Assembly (NCBI GenBank): GCA_934654605.1
Contig: CAKUGH010000005.1
Location: forward strand, 1 to 55,735
Direction of reading: 5' to 3'
Origin: an uncultured Collinsella sp.
Lineage (GTDB): Bacteria; Actinomycetota; Coriobacteriia; Coriobacteriales; Coriobacteriaceae
Length of the DNA: 55,735 nt
The translations under genes and the position numbers were made by a program. The notes beneath the pieces were generated by a model. That model worked only from the letters and a program-made list of their open reading frames with translations, searched no databases and was not told the DNA's origin. Below, one piece after another: positions 8,192 through 17,950 of this stretch (within the stretch, counting starts at the first letter, position 1; every line of letters starts with the position of its first letter).

Positions 8192-8226
8192 GCGCGGCGC
8201 CGTGCTTGGGTTATGCGGCGCCGCGC
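8192..8226. repeat. Perfect 11-bp GC hairpin between gpmA and the Nramp gene
   Basis: GCGCGGCGCCG (8192-8202) pairs perfectly with CGGCGCCGCGC (8216-8226), loop 13 nt. There is no T tract on either side, so it may be a pause, RNA stability or partial termination element rather than a full intrinsic terminator. Confidence 0.7.
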
Positions 8227-8244
8227 GCTCGGTTTGGGTCGGGG

Positions 8245-9018
8245 CTACTTGTGTGCCTTGCCCTGATTGGCGACGGCGTCGATCTTGGCGGCGATGGTTG
8301 CCGGGTCACCGATGTAGCGCTTGTCGAGGACGTTGAAGTCGGCGTCGAAGGTGTAGACGAGCGGCACGCCGGTGGGGATGTTGACCTTCAGGATCTCGTC
8401 AGGCGTTAGATGCTCAAACTTCATAACAAGCGAGCGCAGGGAGTTGCCGTGCGCCGCGATGAGCACACGCTTGCCGGCGAGCATCTGCGGACGAATCTCG
8501 TCCTCAAAATAAGGCCAGGCGCGGGCGATCGTGTCCTTGAGGCACTCGGTGTAGGGCAGCTGATCGGGCGCGATGTCGCGGTATTGCTCCTGGGTGTGGG
8601 GGTCGCGCGCGTCGCCCGGCTCGAGCGCCGGCGGGCAGACATCGAAGGAGCGGCGCCAGATGAGCACCTGCTCGTCGCCGTGTTCGGCCGCGGCGTCGGC
8701 CTTGTTGAGGCCTTGCAGCGCGCCGTAGTGGCGCTCGTTGAGCTTCCACGATTTGATGACGGGCAGCCACTCGCGGTCCATCTGGCCGAGCACGATATTG
8801 AGGGTGTGGATCGCGCGCTTGAGGCGCGAGGTGTAGCAGATGTCAAAGTCGAACCCCGCCTCTTTGAGGGCACGGCCGCCTGCCGCCGCCTCTTCGCGGC
8901 CCGTGTCGGTGAGTTCGACATCGGTCCAGCCGGTGAACAGGTTGAGCTTGTTCCACTCGGATTCTCCGTGACGGATAAGGACGAGTTGCATCGTCTGCTG
9001 CTCTGCTTGGTGTGCCAT
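8245..9018 (-). CDS. gpmA: 2,3-bisphosphoglycerate-dependent phosphoglycerate mutase
   Basis: This 257-residue enzyme interconverts 3- and 2-phosphoglycerate in glycolysis. It has the phosphohistidine motif LIRHGESEWN (His17), the conserved LFTGWTDVELTDTG, the catalytic region KLNERHYGALQGLNK, and the second histidine in LIAAHGNSLRSL near residue 190. Length is normal for the dPGM class. The start at 9018 is set by AAGGAGG immediately upstream on the minus strand. The region upstream (9019-9514) holds its promoter zone, AT-rich around 9090-9125, and a repeat array. Confidence 0.95.
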   Translation of the reverse strand: MAHQAEQQTMQLVLIRHGESEWNKLNLFTGWTDVELTDTGREEAAAGGRALKEAGFDFDICYTSRLKRAIHTLNIVLGQMDREWLPVIKSWKLNERHYGALQGLNKADAAAEHGDEQVLIWRRSFDVCPPALEPGDARDPHTQEQYRDIAPDQLPYTECLKDTIARAWPYFEDEIRPQMLAGKRVLIAAHGNSLRSLVMKFEHLTPDEILKVNIPTGVPLVYTFDADFNVLDKRYIGDPATIAAKIDAVANQGKAHK

Positions 9019-9154
9019 GGGGCCTCCTTGATCTGGCACGGTGTGCGTGCCGTTTGCTTGACGCCGCAAAGGATACCCGTTTTAGACACGAAAGTTAACC
9101 AAGACTAACAAAAATGTTATTTTGGACATGGTTGGTGCAATGGGGGCCGTAATT

Positions 9155-9371
9155 GTCTCAATCTGTAACAGTTGGCTGCCGAAACCGGCCCTTCGTGTTA
9201 CAGATCGAGACATTCGGAGCCGCCTCTCGGAAACATCTCAATCTGTAACATCTGAGCGCATAAAACCCCTCTAACTGTTACAGATTGAGACAAACGACAC
9301 CCGTCCTGCAGAAAATCTCAATCTGTAACAGTTAGACGTCCAAATGGGCTCCTCGTGTTACAGATCGAGAC
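9155..9371. repeat. Array of three 57-bp hairpin elements
   Basis: Elements at 9155-9211, 9235-9291 and 9315-9371 start exactly 80 bp apart. Arms follow TCTCAATCTGTAACA and its complement; the 25-nt centres differ, and the 23-bp linkers are unrelated. The array occupies most of the 496-bp gap between gpmA and gltB. The rest of the gap (9372-9514) is the gltB upstream region, with a TAATAT near 9493 but no convincing -35. Confidence 0.92.
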
Positions 9372-9514
9372 AATACGTAGCCCCGCCATCCCCGGAAGAC
9401 CATTTGTTGCGTGCGTTACGCGATTGTTTCGAAACGGGTGGGAAACACAACGGGCCGGCGATGCTCCTAGTATGCCTATTCAACTGACTGTCTAATATCT
9501 AGGGGAGGATCGCG

Positions 9515-12500
9515 ATGCAGGCAGATTCCGCTCAGCAGCAGGGCCTTTATCGCCCCGAATTCGACCACGATGCATGTGGCATCGGCGCGCTTGCCGATAT
9601 CAACGGCGAGCGCCATCACCAGATTCTGGACGACGCGCTGTCCATTCTGGTCAACTTGGAGCACCGCGGCGGCACCGGACTCGAGAAGAACACCGGCGAC
9701 GGCGCCGGCATCCTGTTCCAGGTTCCGCATCACTTTTTCCGCAAAGAGGCTCAAAAGTGCGGCCAGATTCTGCCGGCAGAGGGCGACTATGGCGTGGCCA
9801 TGCTGTTCTTCCCGCAGGACGACAAGGGCGTAGAGGATGCCCGTCGCGTGTTTGAGGAGGGCTGCGCCGAGGCCGGCGTGCCGCTGCTCTTTTGGCGCGA
9901 GGTGCCCGTCGACCCGCACGACCTGGGCGAGACGGCGCGCGCCTGCATGCCTACCATCCTGCAGGCCTTTCTGGGTCGCCCCGACGACACGCCCGCCGGT
10001 GACGCCTTCGAGCGCCGCCTGTATGTGTGCCGCCGCACCATCGAGAAGAAGGCCGACGCCGAGTTCGCCCTGCGCGACAAGATCTTCTACGTGTGCTCCA
10101 TGAGCTCGCGCACCATCGTGTACAAGGGCATGCTCGTCGCCACGCAGATGCGCCGCTTCTTCATCGACCTCAACGACGCCGCCGTCAAGACGGCCGTGGC
10201 ACTCGTCCACTCGCGCTACTCCACCAACACCACGCCCAGCTGGGAGCGCGCGCACCCCAACCGCTTTATCATCCACAACGGCGAGATCAACACCCTCAAG
10301 GGCAACGTCAACTGGATCCGCGCTCGCGAACCCAACCTGTACAGCCCCGTGCTCCAGCACGATCTTGAGCGCGTGATGCCCATCATCAACCGCGAGGGTT
10401 CCGACTCCGCGATTCTGGACAACGTGCTCGAGTTCCTGGTCATGAACGGTCGTCCGCTCACGCGTGCCGCGTCCATGCTGCTGCCCGAGCCGTGGGACCA
10501 CAACGACAGCCTGAGCGAGGAGCGCCGCGCCTACGACGCCTACCAGTCCATGCTCATGGAGCCCTGGGACGGTCCGGCTGCCATCGCCTTTACCGACGGC
10601 CGTACCTTGGGTGCCGCCCTCGACCGTAACGGCCTGCGCCCGGCCCGCTACTACGTGACGCGCGACGGCCGCTTTATGCTGGCGAGCGAGGTGGGCACCA
10701 TCGAGGTGCGCCCCGAGAACATCCTGACGAGCGGCTGCCTGGGACCGGGCCAGATGCTCGAGGTCGACTTTGCCCGCGGCCGCGTGATCTACAACGACGA
10801 GCTGCGCGCCCGCTACGCCAAGGAAAAGCCCTACCGCGACTGGATCGCCGAGGAGACGCTGACCGTCGACGCGCTTGACAAGCCCGCCGCGGCAACGCCG
10901 GCCGAGGACGCCGAGGTGCCCGCCGCCGTGCGCATGGCCAAGCTCGGCTATCACTGGGACGACGTCGACGAAGTCGTGCGCCCCATGGCCCAGCAGGGCA
11001 AGGCCCCGCTCGCCTCGATGGGTATCGACGCGCCGCTGGCCTGCCTGTCCAAGAAGACACGCTCGTTCTACGACTACTTCTATCAGCTGTTCGCCCAGGT
11101 CACGAATCCGCCGATCGACGCTCTGCGCGAGCATATGGTCACCTCGACCACGCTCTACCTGGGCAATCACGGCAACCTGCTCGAGGACTCCCGCGCCGCT
11201 TGCCAGCTGGTGCGCCTGGAGCGCCCGCTGCTCAACGAGGAAGAGTTCGACCGCATCTGCGCCATCGACCGCGTGGGCTTTAAGACCCGCCGCTTCCGTG
11301 CCGTGTACCGCCGCGACGCCGGCGAGGGCGCGCTGCAGGCTGCACTCAAGCAGCTTGCCGAGGACGTCGAGGCCGCGGTTCGCGATGACGTGAACATCGT
11401 GGTGCTGAGCGACCGCGCTGCCGAGGGCGAGGTGCCCGTGCCGTCGCTGCTCGCCGTGGGCTGCGTTCACAACCACCTGATCCGTGCCGGCGTGCGCACC
11501 TTTGCCGACATCGTGGTGGAGTGCGGCGACGCCGTGTCCCCGCACGACTTCGCGGCGCTGGTGGGCTACTCCGCGAGCGGCATCTATCCGTACAACGCGC
11601 ACGCGTGCATCCGCGATCTGGCGGCACGCGGCGACCTGGACGTGACGGCCGAGCAGGGTATCGACAACTACAACAAGGCAGCGACCGCCGGCATCGTTTC
11701 CATCATGTCCAAGATGGGCATCTCCACGGTGCAGAGCTACCATTCCGCGCAGATTTTCGAGGCCGTGGGCTTTACCACCGAGTTCGTTAACGAGTACTTT
11801 GTCGGTACGGTGAGCCGCGTTGGCGGTATGGGTGTCGAGGACGTCGAGCGCGAGCAGAATGAGCGCTACGACGCCGCGCTCGCCATCCTTAAGAGCCCCG
11901 CGCCCGAGCAGCTGCCCACGCTGGGCCTGACCAAGTGGCGCCCGCTCGGCGGCGAGGATCACCTTATCGATCCGCAGACCGTCTACCTGCTGCAGACCGC
12001 CTGCCGCGAGGACAGCTACGGCACCTTTAAGGAGTACAGCGCCCGCCTGCACCGCACCGGCCGTGCCGTGCGCCTGCGCGACCTGCTGGACTTTGACGAC
12101 AGCGGTCGCACCCCGGTGCCGCTCGACGAGGTCGAGCCCGCGTTCAACATCGTCCGCCGCTTTAACACCGGCGCCATGTCGTACGGCTCCATCAGCAAGG
12201 AAGCGCATGAGTGCATGGCCATCGCCATGAACCGCCTGCACGGCCGCTCCAACTCCGGCGAGGGCGGCGAGGACCCGCGTCGCGAGACCCCGCTGGCCAA
12301 CGGCGACTCCAAGAACTCCGCGATCAAGCAGGTGGCAAGCGCGCGCTTTGGTGTGACGAGCCGTTACCTGTGCAGTGCCTTCGAGATCCAGATCAAGATG
12401 GCCCAGGGCGCCAAGCCCGGCGAGGGCGGACACCTGCCCGGCAAGAAGGTCTACCCCTGGATCGCCGAGGTCCGTCAGTCCACGCCCGGCATCGGCCTGA

Positions 12501-14212
12501 TCTCGCCTCCGCCGCACCACGACATTTACTCTATCGAGGATCTGGCAGAGCTGATCTTTGACCTTAAGAACGCCAACCCCGGCGCACGCGTGTCGGTCAA
12601 GCTGGTCAGCGAGGCCGGCGTCGGCACCATCGCCACCGGTGTGGCCAAGGGTGCTGCCGACAAGATCTTGATCAGCGGCCACAACGGCGGCTCGGGTGCC
12701 GCTGCGCGCGATTCCATCTGGCACGCGGGTCTGCCGCTGGAGCTTGGCCTTGCCGAGGCCCAGCAGACGTTGCTTCAAAACGGCCTGCGCTCGCGCGTGG
12801 TGCTCGAGGCCGACGGCAAGCTCATGGACGGCACCGATGTTGCCGTCGCCTGCCTGTTGGGCGCCGAGGAGTTTGGCTTTGCGACCATGCCGCTCATCTC
12901 CATGGGCTGCCTCATGCAACGCGACTGCCAGCAGGACACCTGCCCGGCCGGTATCGCCACGCAAAACTGCCGCCTGCGTCGCGGCTTCCGCGGCACGCCC
13001 GAGCACGTTGAGCACTTTATGCTCTTTGTTGCCGAGCAGCTGCGCGAGGTCATGGCGAGCCTGGGCTTCCGCACCGTCGACGAGATGGTCGGCCATCCCG
13101 AGTGCTTGCGCCAGATCGAGGTCCCGGGTAACCGCAAGGCCAACCTGCTCGATCTGTCGCCCGTGCTGGCGAGCGCGACCTGCGAGTTCGGTGCCCACAT
13201 TCCGGGCGCCGACGGTCGCCACTTCCTGTCGCAGATGGCCGCGGACAGCGAGCTCGACAAGACGCTCGACTCCACGTTGTTTGTGCCCTATACGGCCGAT
13301 GCGCGTGCACACCTGCGTCCGATTCGCTTCCGCGCCGATATCGCCAACGTCAACCGCTGCGTGGGCACCATCTTGGGCAACGCGGTGACCAAGGCGCATC
13401 CCGAGGGCCTGCCCGCCGGTTCTATCACCATCGATTGCGATGGTTCGGCCGGTCAGAGCTTTGGCGCGTTCCTGCCGCGCGGCGTGACGCTCAACGTGTG
13501 CGGCGACGCCAACGACTACTTTGGCAAGGGCCTTTCGGGTGGCGAGGTTTCGGTGCGCCCCAACCCTCGTGCGACCTATAAGTTCGACGAGAACATCATT
13601 GTGGGCAACGTGGCGTTCTTTGGCGCCACGAGCGGCCGCGGCTTTATCAACGGCCTGGCTGGCCAGCGCTTTGGCGTGCGCAACTCCGGCGCCACCGTGG
13701 TGGTCGAGGGCTGCGGCAACCACGGCTGCGAGTACATGACGGGTGGCCTGGCACTCATTCTGGGCGAGGTCGGTCAGAACTTCGCCGCCGGCATGACGGG
13801 CGGCGTGGCTTACGTCTTTGACCAGTACGGCACGCTTGATGCCCGCGTGAACCACGAGAGCGTTGAGCTCAAGGCCCCGACGGCCGACGAGCTGGCGCAG
13901 ATCCGCGCGCTCATCCAGGAGCATGTGGACGCAACGCAGAGCCCGCGCGGTATTAAGCTGCTCTACAGCTTCGACTCGATGAGCAAGCACTTTGTGAAGG
14001 TCATCCCGACCGAGTATGAGCGCGTGCTGGCGATTGTCGCTGCCGCCGAGGGTGCGGGCAAGACGCATGCGCAGGCTGAGGAGCTGGCGTTTGACATCGT
14101 GACCGGCCGCGCGAGTGCTGCGGATGTCGCTCGCTTTGATGTCGCGGGCGGTGCTGCGGGCGCTGCGTCCGTGGCTGCCGGCTCTGTTGCTTCGACCAAG
14201 AAGGAGGCGTAA
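9515..14212 (+). CDS. gltB: Glutamate synthase, large subunit
   Basis: This 1565-residue protein makes two glutamates from glutamine and 2-oxoglutarate. Domains in order: class II glutamine amidotransferase, with the catalytic Cys at residue 21 in FDHDACGIG after a short propeptide; a central domain; the FMN/2-oxoglutarate synthase barrel (about 800-1200, with AHGGSG-like ISGHNGGSG); a cysteine cluster CLMQRDCQQDTCPAG near 1132-1142 for the 3Fe-4S centre; and the GXGXG beta-helix (about 1300-1490). The start has GGGGAGG upstream. gltD follows after 5 bp. The C-terminal Ala-rich tail is ordinary linker. It is the main ammonia assimilation step together with glutamine synthetase. Confidence 0.97.
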   Translation: MQADSAQQQGLYRPEFDHDACGIGALADINGERHHQILDDALSILVNLEHRGGTGLEKNTGDGAGILFQVPHHFFRKEAQKCGQILPAEGDYGVAMLFFPQDDKGVEDARRVFEEGCAEAGVPLLFWREVPVDPHDLGETARACMPTILQAFLGRPDDTPAGDAFERRLYVCRRTIEKKADAEFALRDKIFYVCSMSSRTIVYKGMLVATQMRRFFIDLNDAAVKTAVALVHSRYSTNTTPSWERAHPNRFIIHNGEINTLKGNVNWIRAREPNLYSPVLQHDLERVMPIINREGSDSAILDNVLEFLVMNGRPLTRAASMLLPEPWDHNDSLSEERRAYDAYQSMLMEPWDGPAAIAFTDGRTLGAALDRNGLRPARYYVTRDGRFMLASEVGTIEVRPENILTSGCLGPGQMLEVDFARGRVIYNDELRARYAKEKPYRDWIAEETLTVDALDKPAAATPAEDAEVPAAVRMAKLGYHWDDVDEVVRPMAQQGKAPLASMGIDAPLACLSKKTRSFYDYFYQLFAQVTNPPIDALREHMVTSTTLYLGNHGNLLEDSRAACQLVRLERPLLNEEEFDRICAIDRVGFKTRRFRAVYRRDAGEGALQAALKQLAEDVEAAVRDDVNIVVLSDRAAEGEVPVPSLLAVGCVHNHLIRAGVRTFADIVVECGDAVSPHDFAALVGYSASGIYPYNAHACIRDLAARGDLDVTAEQGIDNYNKAATAGIVSIMSKMGISTVQSYHSAQIFEAVGFTTEFVNEYFVGTVSRVGGMGVEDVEREQNERYDAALAILKSPAPEQLPTLGLTKWRPLGGEDHLIDPQTVYLLQTACREDSYGTFKEYSARLHRTGRAVRLRDLLDFDDSGRTPVPLDEVEPAFNIVRRFNTGAMSYGSISKEAHECMAIAMNRLHGRSNSGEGGEDPRRETPLANGDSKNSAIKQVASARFGVTSRYLCSAFEIQIKMAQGAKPGEGGHLPGKKVYPWIAEVRQSTPGIGLISPPPHHDIYSIEDLAELIFDLKNANPGARVSVKLVSEAGVGTIATGVAKGAADKILISGHNGGSGAAARDSIWHAGLPLELGLAEAQQTLLQNGLRSRVVLEADGKLMDGTDVAVACLLGAEEFGFATMPLISMGCLMQRDCQQDTCPAGIATQNCRLRRGFRGTPEHVEHFMLFVAEQLREVMASLGFRTVDEMVGHPECLRQIEVPGNRKANLLDLSPVLASATCEFGAHIPGADGRHFLSQMAADSELDKTLDSTLFVPYTADARAHLRPIRFRADIANVNRCVGTILGNAVTKAHPEGLPAGSITIDCDGSAGQSFGAFLPRGVTLNVCGDANDYFGKGLSGGEVSVRPNPRATYKFDENIIVGNVAFFGATSGRGFINGLAGQRFGVRNSGATVVVEGCGNHGCEYMTGGLALILGEVGQNFAAGMTGGVAYVFDQYGTLDARVNHESVELKAPTADELAQIRALIQEHVDATQSPRGIKLLYSFDSMSKHFVKVIPTEYERVLAIVAAAEGAGKTHAQAEELAFDIVTGRASAADVARFDVAGGAAGAASVAAGSVASTKKEA

Positions 14213-14217
14213 GTGCC

Positions 14218-15699
14218 ATGGGTAAGCCCGGTGCTTTTCTTGATATCGATCGCGTGACCCACGAGCTTCGCCCCGTGGAGGAGCGCAGCCGCGATTTCGA
14301 TCCGCTGTACGTGGAGCTCGATGACGACGCGCGGCGTGCTCAGGCGAGCCGCTGCATGATGTGCGGCGTGGCGTTTTGTCAGACGGGCGCGAGCTTTGGC
14401 AAGGCGCGCCCGAGTGGCTGCCCGCTGCACAACCTGATTCCCGAGTGGAACGAGCTGGTGTATCGCGGTCGCTGGGACGAGGCGGCCGAGCGTCTGTCGC
14501 TCACCTCACCCATGCCCGAGTTTACGAGCCGCGTGTGTCCGGCGCTGTGCGAGGCCGCGTGCAACTTGGGTTCGGTTGACGGCCAGCCCACGACGATTCA
14601 CGACAACGAGCGCGCGATCAGCGACCACGAGTGGGCTAACGGCGGTCCGCGCCGCTTTGAGCCGGCGGGGGAAGGCGCGCCCACGGTTGCCGTGGTGGGC
14701 TCCGGCCCGGCTGGCCTGGTGGTCGCGTGGGAACTCGCTCGTCGCGGCGCTCGCGTGACGGTGTTTGAGCGCGACGACCGTCCGGGTGGCCTGCTTATGT
14801 ACGGCATCCCCAACATGAAGCTCGAGAAGTCCGTGGTCGAGCGCCGCGTGGCGCTCATGCGCGAGCTGGGCATTGTCTTTGAGCTGGGTGTCGACGTTAC
14901 GAACCCTGCGGTGGCGGCCGAGCTCGATGACTTTGACGCCGTCGTGGTGGCTGCCGGCGCTCGTGCGCCCCGCGGTCTTTCGGCTGCGAACGTGGATGCT
15001 CCGGGCGTGGTGTACGCGGTGGACTACCTGACGGCTTCGACTGTCTCGGTGCTCGATGGCGGCGAGCCCGCGGTGAACGCGCGCGGCCTGGATGTCGTGG
15101 TCATTGGTGGCGGCGATACCGGCAACGACTGCGTGGGTACCGCGGTGCGCCAGGGTGCGCGCAGCGTGCGCCAGTTTGAGTTCTTGCCGGCGGCGCCCGA
15201 TAAGCGCACGGCGAGCAACCCCTGGCCGCAGTGGCCCAACGTTAAGAAGACCGACTACGGCCAGCAGGAGGCTATCGCTGCGATGGGTGGCGAGATGCGT
15301 GCCTGGGGCGTGGATACGCTCGAGGTGCTGCTGGACAAGAAGGGTGCGGCTGCGGGTCTGCGCGTGGTCGATCTGGACTGGTCGGCGGGAAAGCCCGAGC
15401 GCATCGCGGGCTCCGAGCACGAGGTGCCGGCGCAGCTGGTGCTCATCGCCTGCGGCTTTACGGGTCCCGAGCATGGCGTGTTCGATGCGGTGAGCGTGCC
15501 TGTTGCCACCGCTGGTCGTCCGCTGCCGGTGATGGCCTCCGAGGGCTCGCACCTCGCGGCTCGCACGGAGGGTGTCGCCGCGGATGCCGCGCCGGTGTAT
15601 GTGGCGGGTGATGCCCGCAACGGCAGCTCGCTCGTTGTGAGTGCCATGGCCGATGCCCTGGCCTGCGCAGCCGAAGTCGCCGAGGCGTTGGAGCTGTAA
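14218..15699 (+). CDS. gltD: Glutamate synthase, small subunit (NADPH oxidoreductase)
   Basis: This 493-residue iron-sulfur flavoprotein feeds electrons from NAD(P)H to GltB. The N-terminal domain has cysteines for two 4Fe-4S clusters: Cys46, Cys49 and Cys54 in CMMCGVAFC, Cys67 in GCPLHN, and a second group CPALCEAAC. An FAD site VAVVGSGPAGL lies near residue 158 and the NAD(P)H site VVIGGGDTGND near 295. It follows gltB with a 5-bp gap, ribosome site AAGGAGG inside the end of gltB, so subunits are co-produced. Length is usual for the beta subunit. Confidence 0.96.
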   Translation: MGKPGAFLDIDRVTHELRPVEERSRDFDPLYVELDDDARRAQASRCMMCGVAFCQTGASFGKARPSGCPLHNLIPEWNELVYRGRWDEAAERLSLTSPMPEFTSRVCPALCEAACNLGSVDGQPTTIHDNERAISDHEWANGGPRRFEPAGEGAPTVAVVGSGPAGLVVAWELARRGARVTVFERDDRPGGLLMYGIPNMKLEKSVVERRVALMRELGIVFELGVDVTNPAVAAELDDFDAVVVAAGARAPRGLSAANVDAPGVVYAVDYLTASTVSVLDGGEPAVNARGLDVVVIGGGDTGNDCVGTAVRQGARSVRQFEFLPAAPDKRTASNPWPQWPNVKKTDYGQQEAIAAMGGEMRAWGVDTLEVLLDKKGAAAGLRVVDLDWSAGKPERIAGSEHEVPAQLVLIACGFTGPEHGVFDAVSVPVATAGRPLPVMASEGSHLAARTEGVAADAAPVYVAGDARNGSSLVVSAMADALACAAEVAEALEL

Positions 15700-15716
15700 A
15701 GTAGTCATTTAAGAAC

Positions 15717-15757
15717 GTCCCCAATGACTAGTCATTTTTTGTCTAGTCGTTGGGGAC
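15717..15757. terminator. Hairpin after gltD, probable terminator
   Basis: A 15-bp inverted repeat GTCCCCAATGACTAG (15717-15731) pairs with 15743-15757 with one wobble. The 11-nt loop contains six T, but no T tract follows. The GTCCCC/GGGGAC ends recall other repeats here, so it may be a repeat unit recruited as a transcript end. Confidence 0.55.
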
Positions 15758-16052
15758 ACTCTTTGCGAGCGATTTGCTCGTTTGTCGACGTACGGGTGTT
15801 CATTTGTCGACTTCTTGGGCCGTGGTCACCTGTTGTTTCTGTGGTGTCTGCGGGCATCTGGCTCAAAATGGCGGGCTTGATGTCTATGTCTACCTGCGGT
15901 TTCTTTGCGGTACGCTCATTCGGTCAAGTGTCCCGTCAAGTGTTTGGTTAGCATCTGGTTTGCAGTCGAAGGCCTATTTTGCCCGTGCTTGTCTCGGTTG
16001 CTCGCCCTCCTCGTAAGCTCAAATTGAGGTCCATCAGTTTGAGGAGGATGCC
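15758..16052. other. Intergenic stretch without a recognised gene
   Basis: Small open frames here lack ribosome sites and coding character. TTTGTCGAC occurs twice (near 15780 and 15810). The last part carries GAGGAGG, the ribosome site of the next gene. Nothing else is recognised. Confidence 0.5.
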
Positions 16053-16760
16053 ATGACTGACCAAGTTTTTGACCAAGCGCAGCTGGCCGAAGCCGTCGGC
16101 AACGATATTGCCGACATGGCTCACTTTTGGATGCTGCGGAAGTTTCAATTTCTGGAGCCGGCGCGCGAGCAGTTCGAGATTATCGTCGATCCGTGGCTCA
16201 GCTATTGCGAGGAACCTTCTCAAAACGAAATCATGGCCTACAACATGGCGTTTACCGATTGGTTGCTGCTTGAGCGCCCCTATTACCACGGCAAGACGCT
16301 GCTCGAACTGTATGTTGACGAGCCGCCAGCGTCAATTTCGCCCGCTTCGCTCGAGCGACTTAAGCAGGTGCGCGATACGCAGTACTTTTCGCGCTTTGGC
16401 ATTTTGGACAAGGATCCCGCGACTGGCATGGTCGCGCTGAAGGACACGCGCACCGACCGTCGCTTTGACGTCTACGACCCGCACATCGTGCAAAAGGAGC
16501 ACTGGAACGATGGCGCGATCGCGGTGCGCCTCGCGTGCGTGGACGATGTTTGGCTGACGGCGGGACAGCTCTATCTGTACGACATTGCGCGCCTGAGCGA
16601 CACGGCGGTCGACGGGCCGGGTGCGGTGCATCCGGAGGACTTAGAGGACGGTTTCGACACCTCGTGCATCAGCTTCTTTTTGCGCCTGGTCCGCGACATC
16701 ATGGGCGCCCAGGGGCGGTACGTGAAGTCGCTCAACATCTACGAACAGGAATGGGAGTAG
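16053..16760 (+). CDS. Hypothetical protein (235 aa)
   Basis: The function is not recognised. The protein is soluble, acidic and rich in aromatic residues, with no signal peptide and no cysteine motif. The N-terminal part (FWMLRKFQFLEPAREQFEIIVDPWLSYCEEPSQNEIMAYNMAFTDWLL) looks helical; the middle has strand-like segments (ATGMVALKDTRTDRRFDVYDPHIVQ). The start at 16053 follows GAGGAGG six bases upstream, and the codon use matches neighbouring housekeeping genes, so it is a real gene. It is alone between the gltBD hairpin and a 57-bp repeat element. Confidence 0.75.
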   Translation: MTDQVFDQAQLAEAVGNDIADMAHFWMLRKFQFLEPAREQFEIIVDPWLSYCEEPSQNEIMAYNMAFTDWLLLERPYYHGKTLLELYVDEPPASISPASLERLKQVRDTQYFSRFGILDKDPATGMVALKDTRTDRRFDVYDPHIVQKEHWNDGAIAVRLACVDDVWLTAGQLYLYDIARLSDTAVDGPGAVHPEDLEDGFDTSCISFFLRLVRDIMGAQGRYVKSLNIYEQEWE

Positions 16761-16791
16761 GGGATGGACGGTTGTCGCCTGGCTGGAGAAT

Positions 16792-16848
16792 ATCTCGATC
16801 TGTAACATCTAACGGCCAAAATTCGACCCAACTGTTACAGATTGAGAC
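16792..16848. repeat. 57-bp hairpin element, single copy
   Basis: Arms ATCTCGATCTGTAACA and TGTTACAGATTGAGAC flank a 25-nt centre. It lies directly upstream of the PD-(D/E)XK-like gene, which is bordered on its other side by an array of four. Confidence 0.9.
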
Positions 16849-16871
16849 GTTTGTCGGCGGCGACAGCGGCG

Positions 16872-17942
16872 ATGGCTCATTTGTCCGATGTGGTGGTGAT
16901 GGAAGTGTCTAATACCGTTTTCAAACACAGGCATGCAACACGTAACACCTTGGCGCGGAATAGGATGCTTGCCAGACTCACGGAGGCGGCTGAACAAGGC
17001 GTGCTGCTTGTGACACACGACAATGCCGAGCTCATGTGGCTGCGGCGTCATGTGGGGACCGACGATATCGCGGAGCCCGAGCCGTATTTGTTCTGTCTTC
17101 AACATGATTGGGATGCGTTGACGCCGACGGAGCGAGCACTGCGGACCATCAAAGGGCTTGCGGAGTTTCATCCGGATTGGGCGTTTTGGGGATATGACGC
17201 GGCGCTTCTGTGGAGCCTGGAGGTGCCGAATGATTTGCTCGGTCCGCGTTTTCTTGTTAAGACGGGCTGTACCGCGGCGCTGAGCGGTGGGTGCAGGTTG
17301 CTGCGCCCGCAGATGGCGGGTGCGTTCGAGCGTGTCGATGGTGTGTGGGTGACGCCGTTTTGGCGCACGGTGGAGGATTGCCTGCTACGGGCGCCGTTTT
17401 CGTATGGGCTGGCGATTGCCGATTCTGCTTTGCGGGCGAAGGGTTCGTCGCGCGATGAGTTACGTGAGCGGCTTCGCGCCGATTGCGATGGTCGGCGTGG
17501 GTATCGCAGGGCACAGGTGATCGCATCGTATGCGGACGGGCTGTCCGAAAACGGCGGCGAGTCTCGTTTTCGAGCATTCTTTATTGCGTACGGCTTTTCG
17601 GTGCCGGAGCTTCAGGTGGAGTTTCGCGATCCGCTCGATCCGAGCCAAGTGTTTCGCGTCGACTATTTCTGGCGGCTCGAGAACGGGACGTGCGTCATCG
17701 GCGAGCTGGACGGGAAGGGGAAGTATACGCTGCAGGCCGGCGATGGCCGGAAGTCCGTTGACCCGTTTGTGGCGGAGCGCCAGCGAGAATCTCATCTGAC
17801 AATGCTCGGACACAAGGTGCTTCGGTTTACGTTCGATGAGCTCAAAAACCCGGGGAAGCTGGTCGAGAAGATGAGGTTGGCGGGTATTCCGCAGCGGGCG
17901 GATCTGGCTGAGGAATGGAGACGTCGGTGGTACGGGCGCTGA
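16872..17942 (+). CDS. AbiEi-like / PD-(D/E)XK nuclease-fold protein
   Basis: This protein of about 356 residues has an N-terminal part with LLVTHDNAELMWLRRHVG, which recalls the winged-helix N-terminus of AbiEi-type antitoxin-like proteins, and a C-terminal part with FRVDYFW (Asp near 264) and CVIGELDGKGKY (Glu near 278, Lys near 282), then HKVLRFTFDEL. The D, E-x-x-x-K pattern and following strand match the PD-(D/E)XK nuclease fold seen in DUF559-type proteins. No cognate AbiEii toxin gene is adjacent. The start is uncertain: ATG 16872 or 16899, neither with a clear ribosome site. It sits between repeat elements of the 57-bp family on both sides. A DNA-processing or defence role is inference. 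Confidence 0.6.
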   Translation: MAHLSDVVVMEVSNTVFKHRHATRNTLARNRMLARLTEAAEQGVLLVTHDNAELMWLRRHVGTDDIAEPEPYLFCLQHDWDALTPTERALRTIKGLAEFHPDWAFWGYDAALLWSLEVPNDLLGPRFLVKTGCTAALSGGCRLLRPQMAGAFERVDGVWVTPFWRTVEDCLLRAPFSYGLAIADSALRAKGSSRDELRERLRADCDGRRGYRRAQVIASYADGLSENGGESRFRAFFIAYGFSVPELQVEFRDPLDPSQVFRVDYFWRLENGTCVIGELDGKGKYTLQAGDGRKSVDPFVAERQRESHLTMLGHKVLRFTFDELKNPGKLVEKMRLAGIPQRADLAEEWRRRWYGR

Positions 17943-17950
17943 GAGGGTTT

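Noticed and set aside
9155..9371. Reading the 57-bp arrays as CRISPR
   Set aside because: Repeats alternate in orientation, arms are only 16 nt, centres are semi-conserved, arrays have at most four units, and no cas genes are present.
9476..14068. A 1530-codon open frame opposite gltB
   Set aside because: Antisense shadow of a conserved gene, with biased Ala/Gly/Arg/His composition and no ribosome site.
15750..16016. Small open frames after gltD as a gene
   Set aside because: No ribosome site, overlapping frames, and hydrophobic/cysteine composition without a recognisable pattern.
16872..17942. Calling a complete AbiE toxin-antitoxin system
   Set aside because: Only an AbiEi-like single protein is seen; no AbiEii nucleotidyltransferase gene is adjacent.
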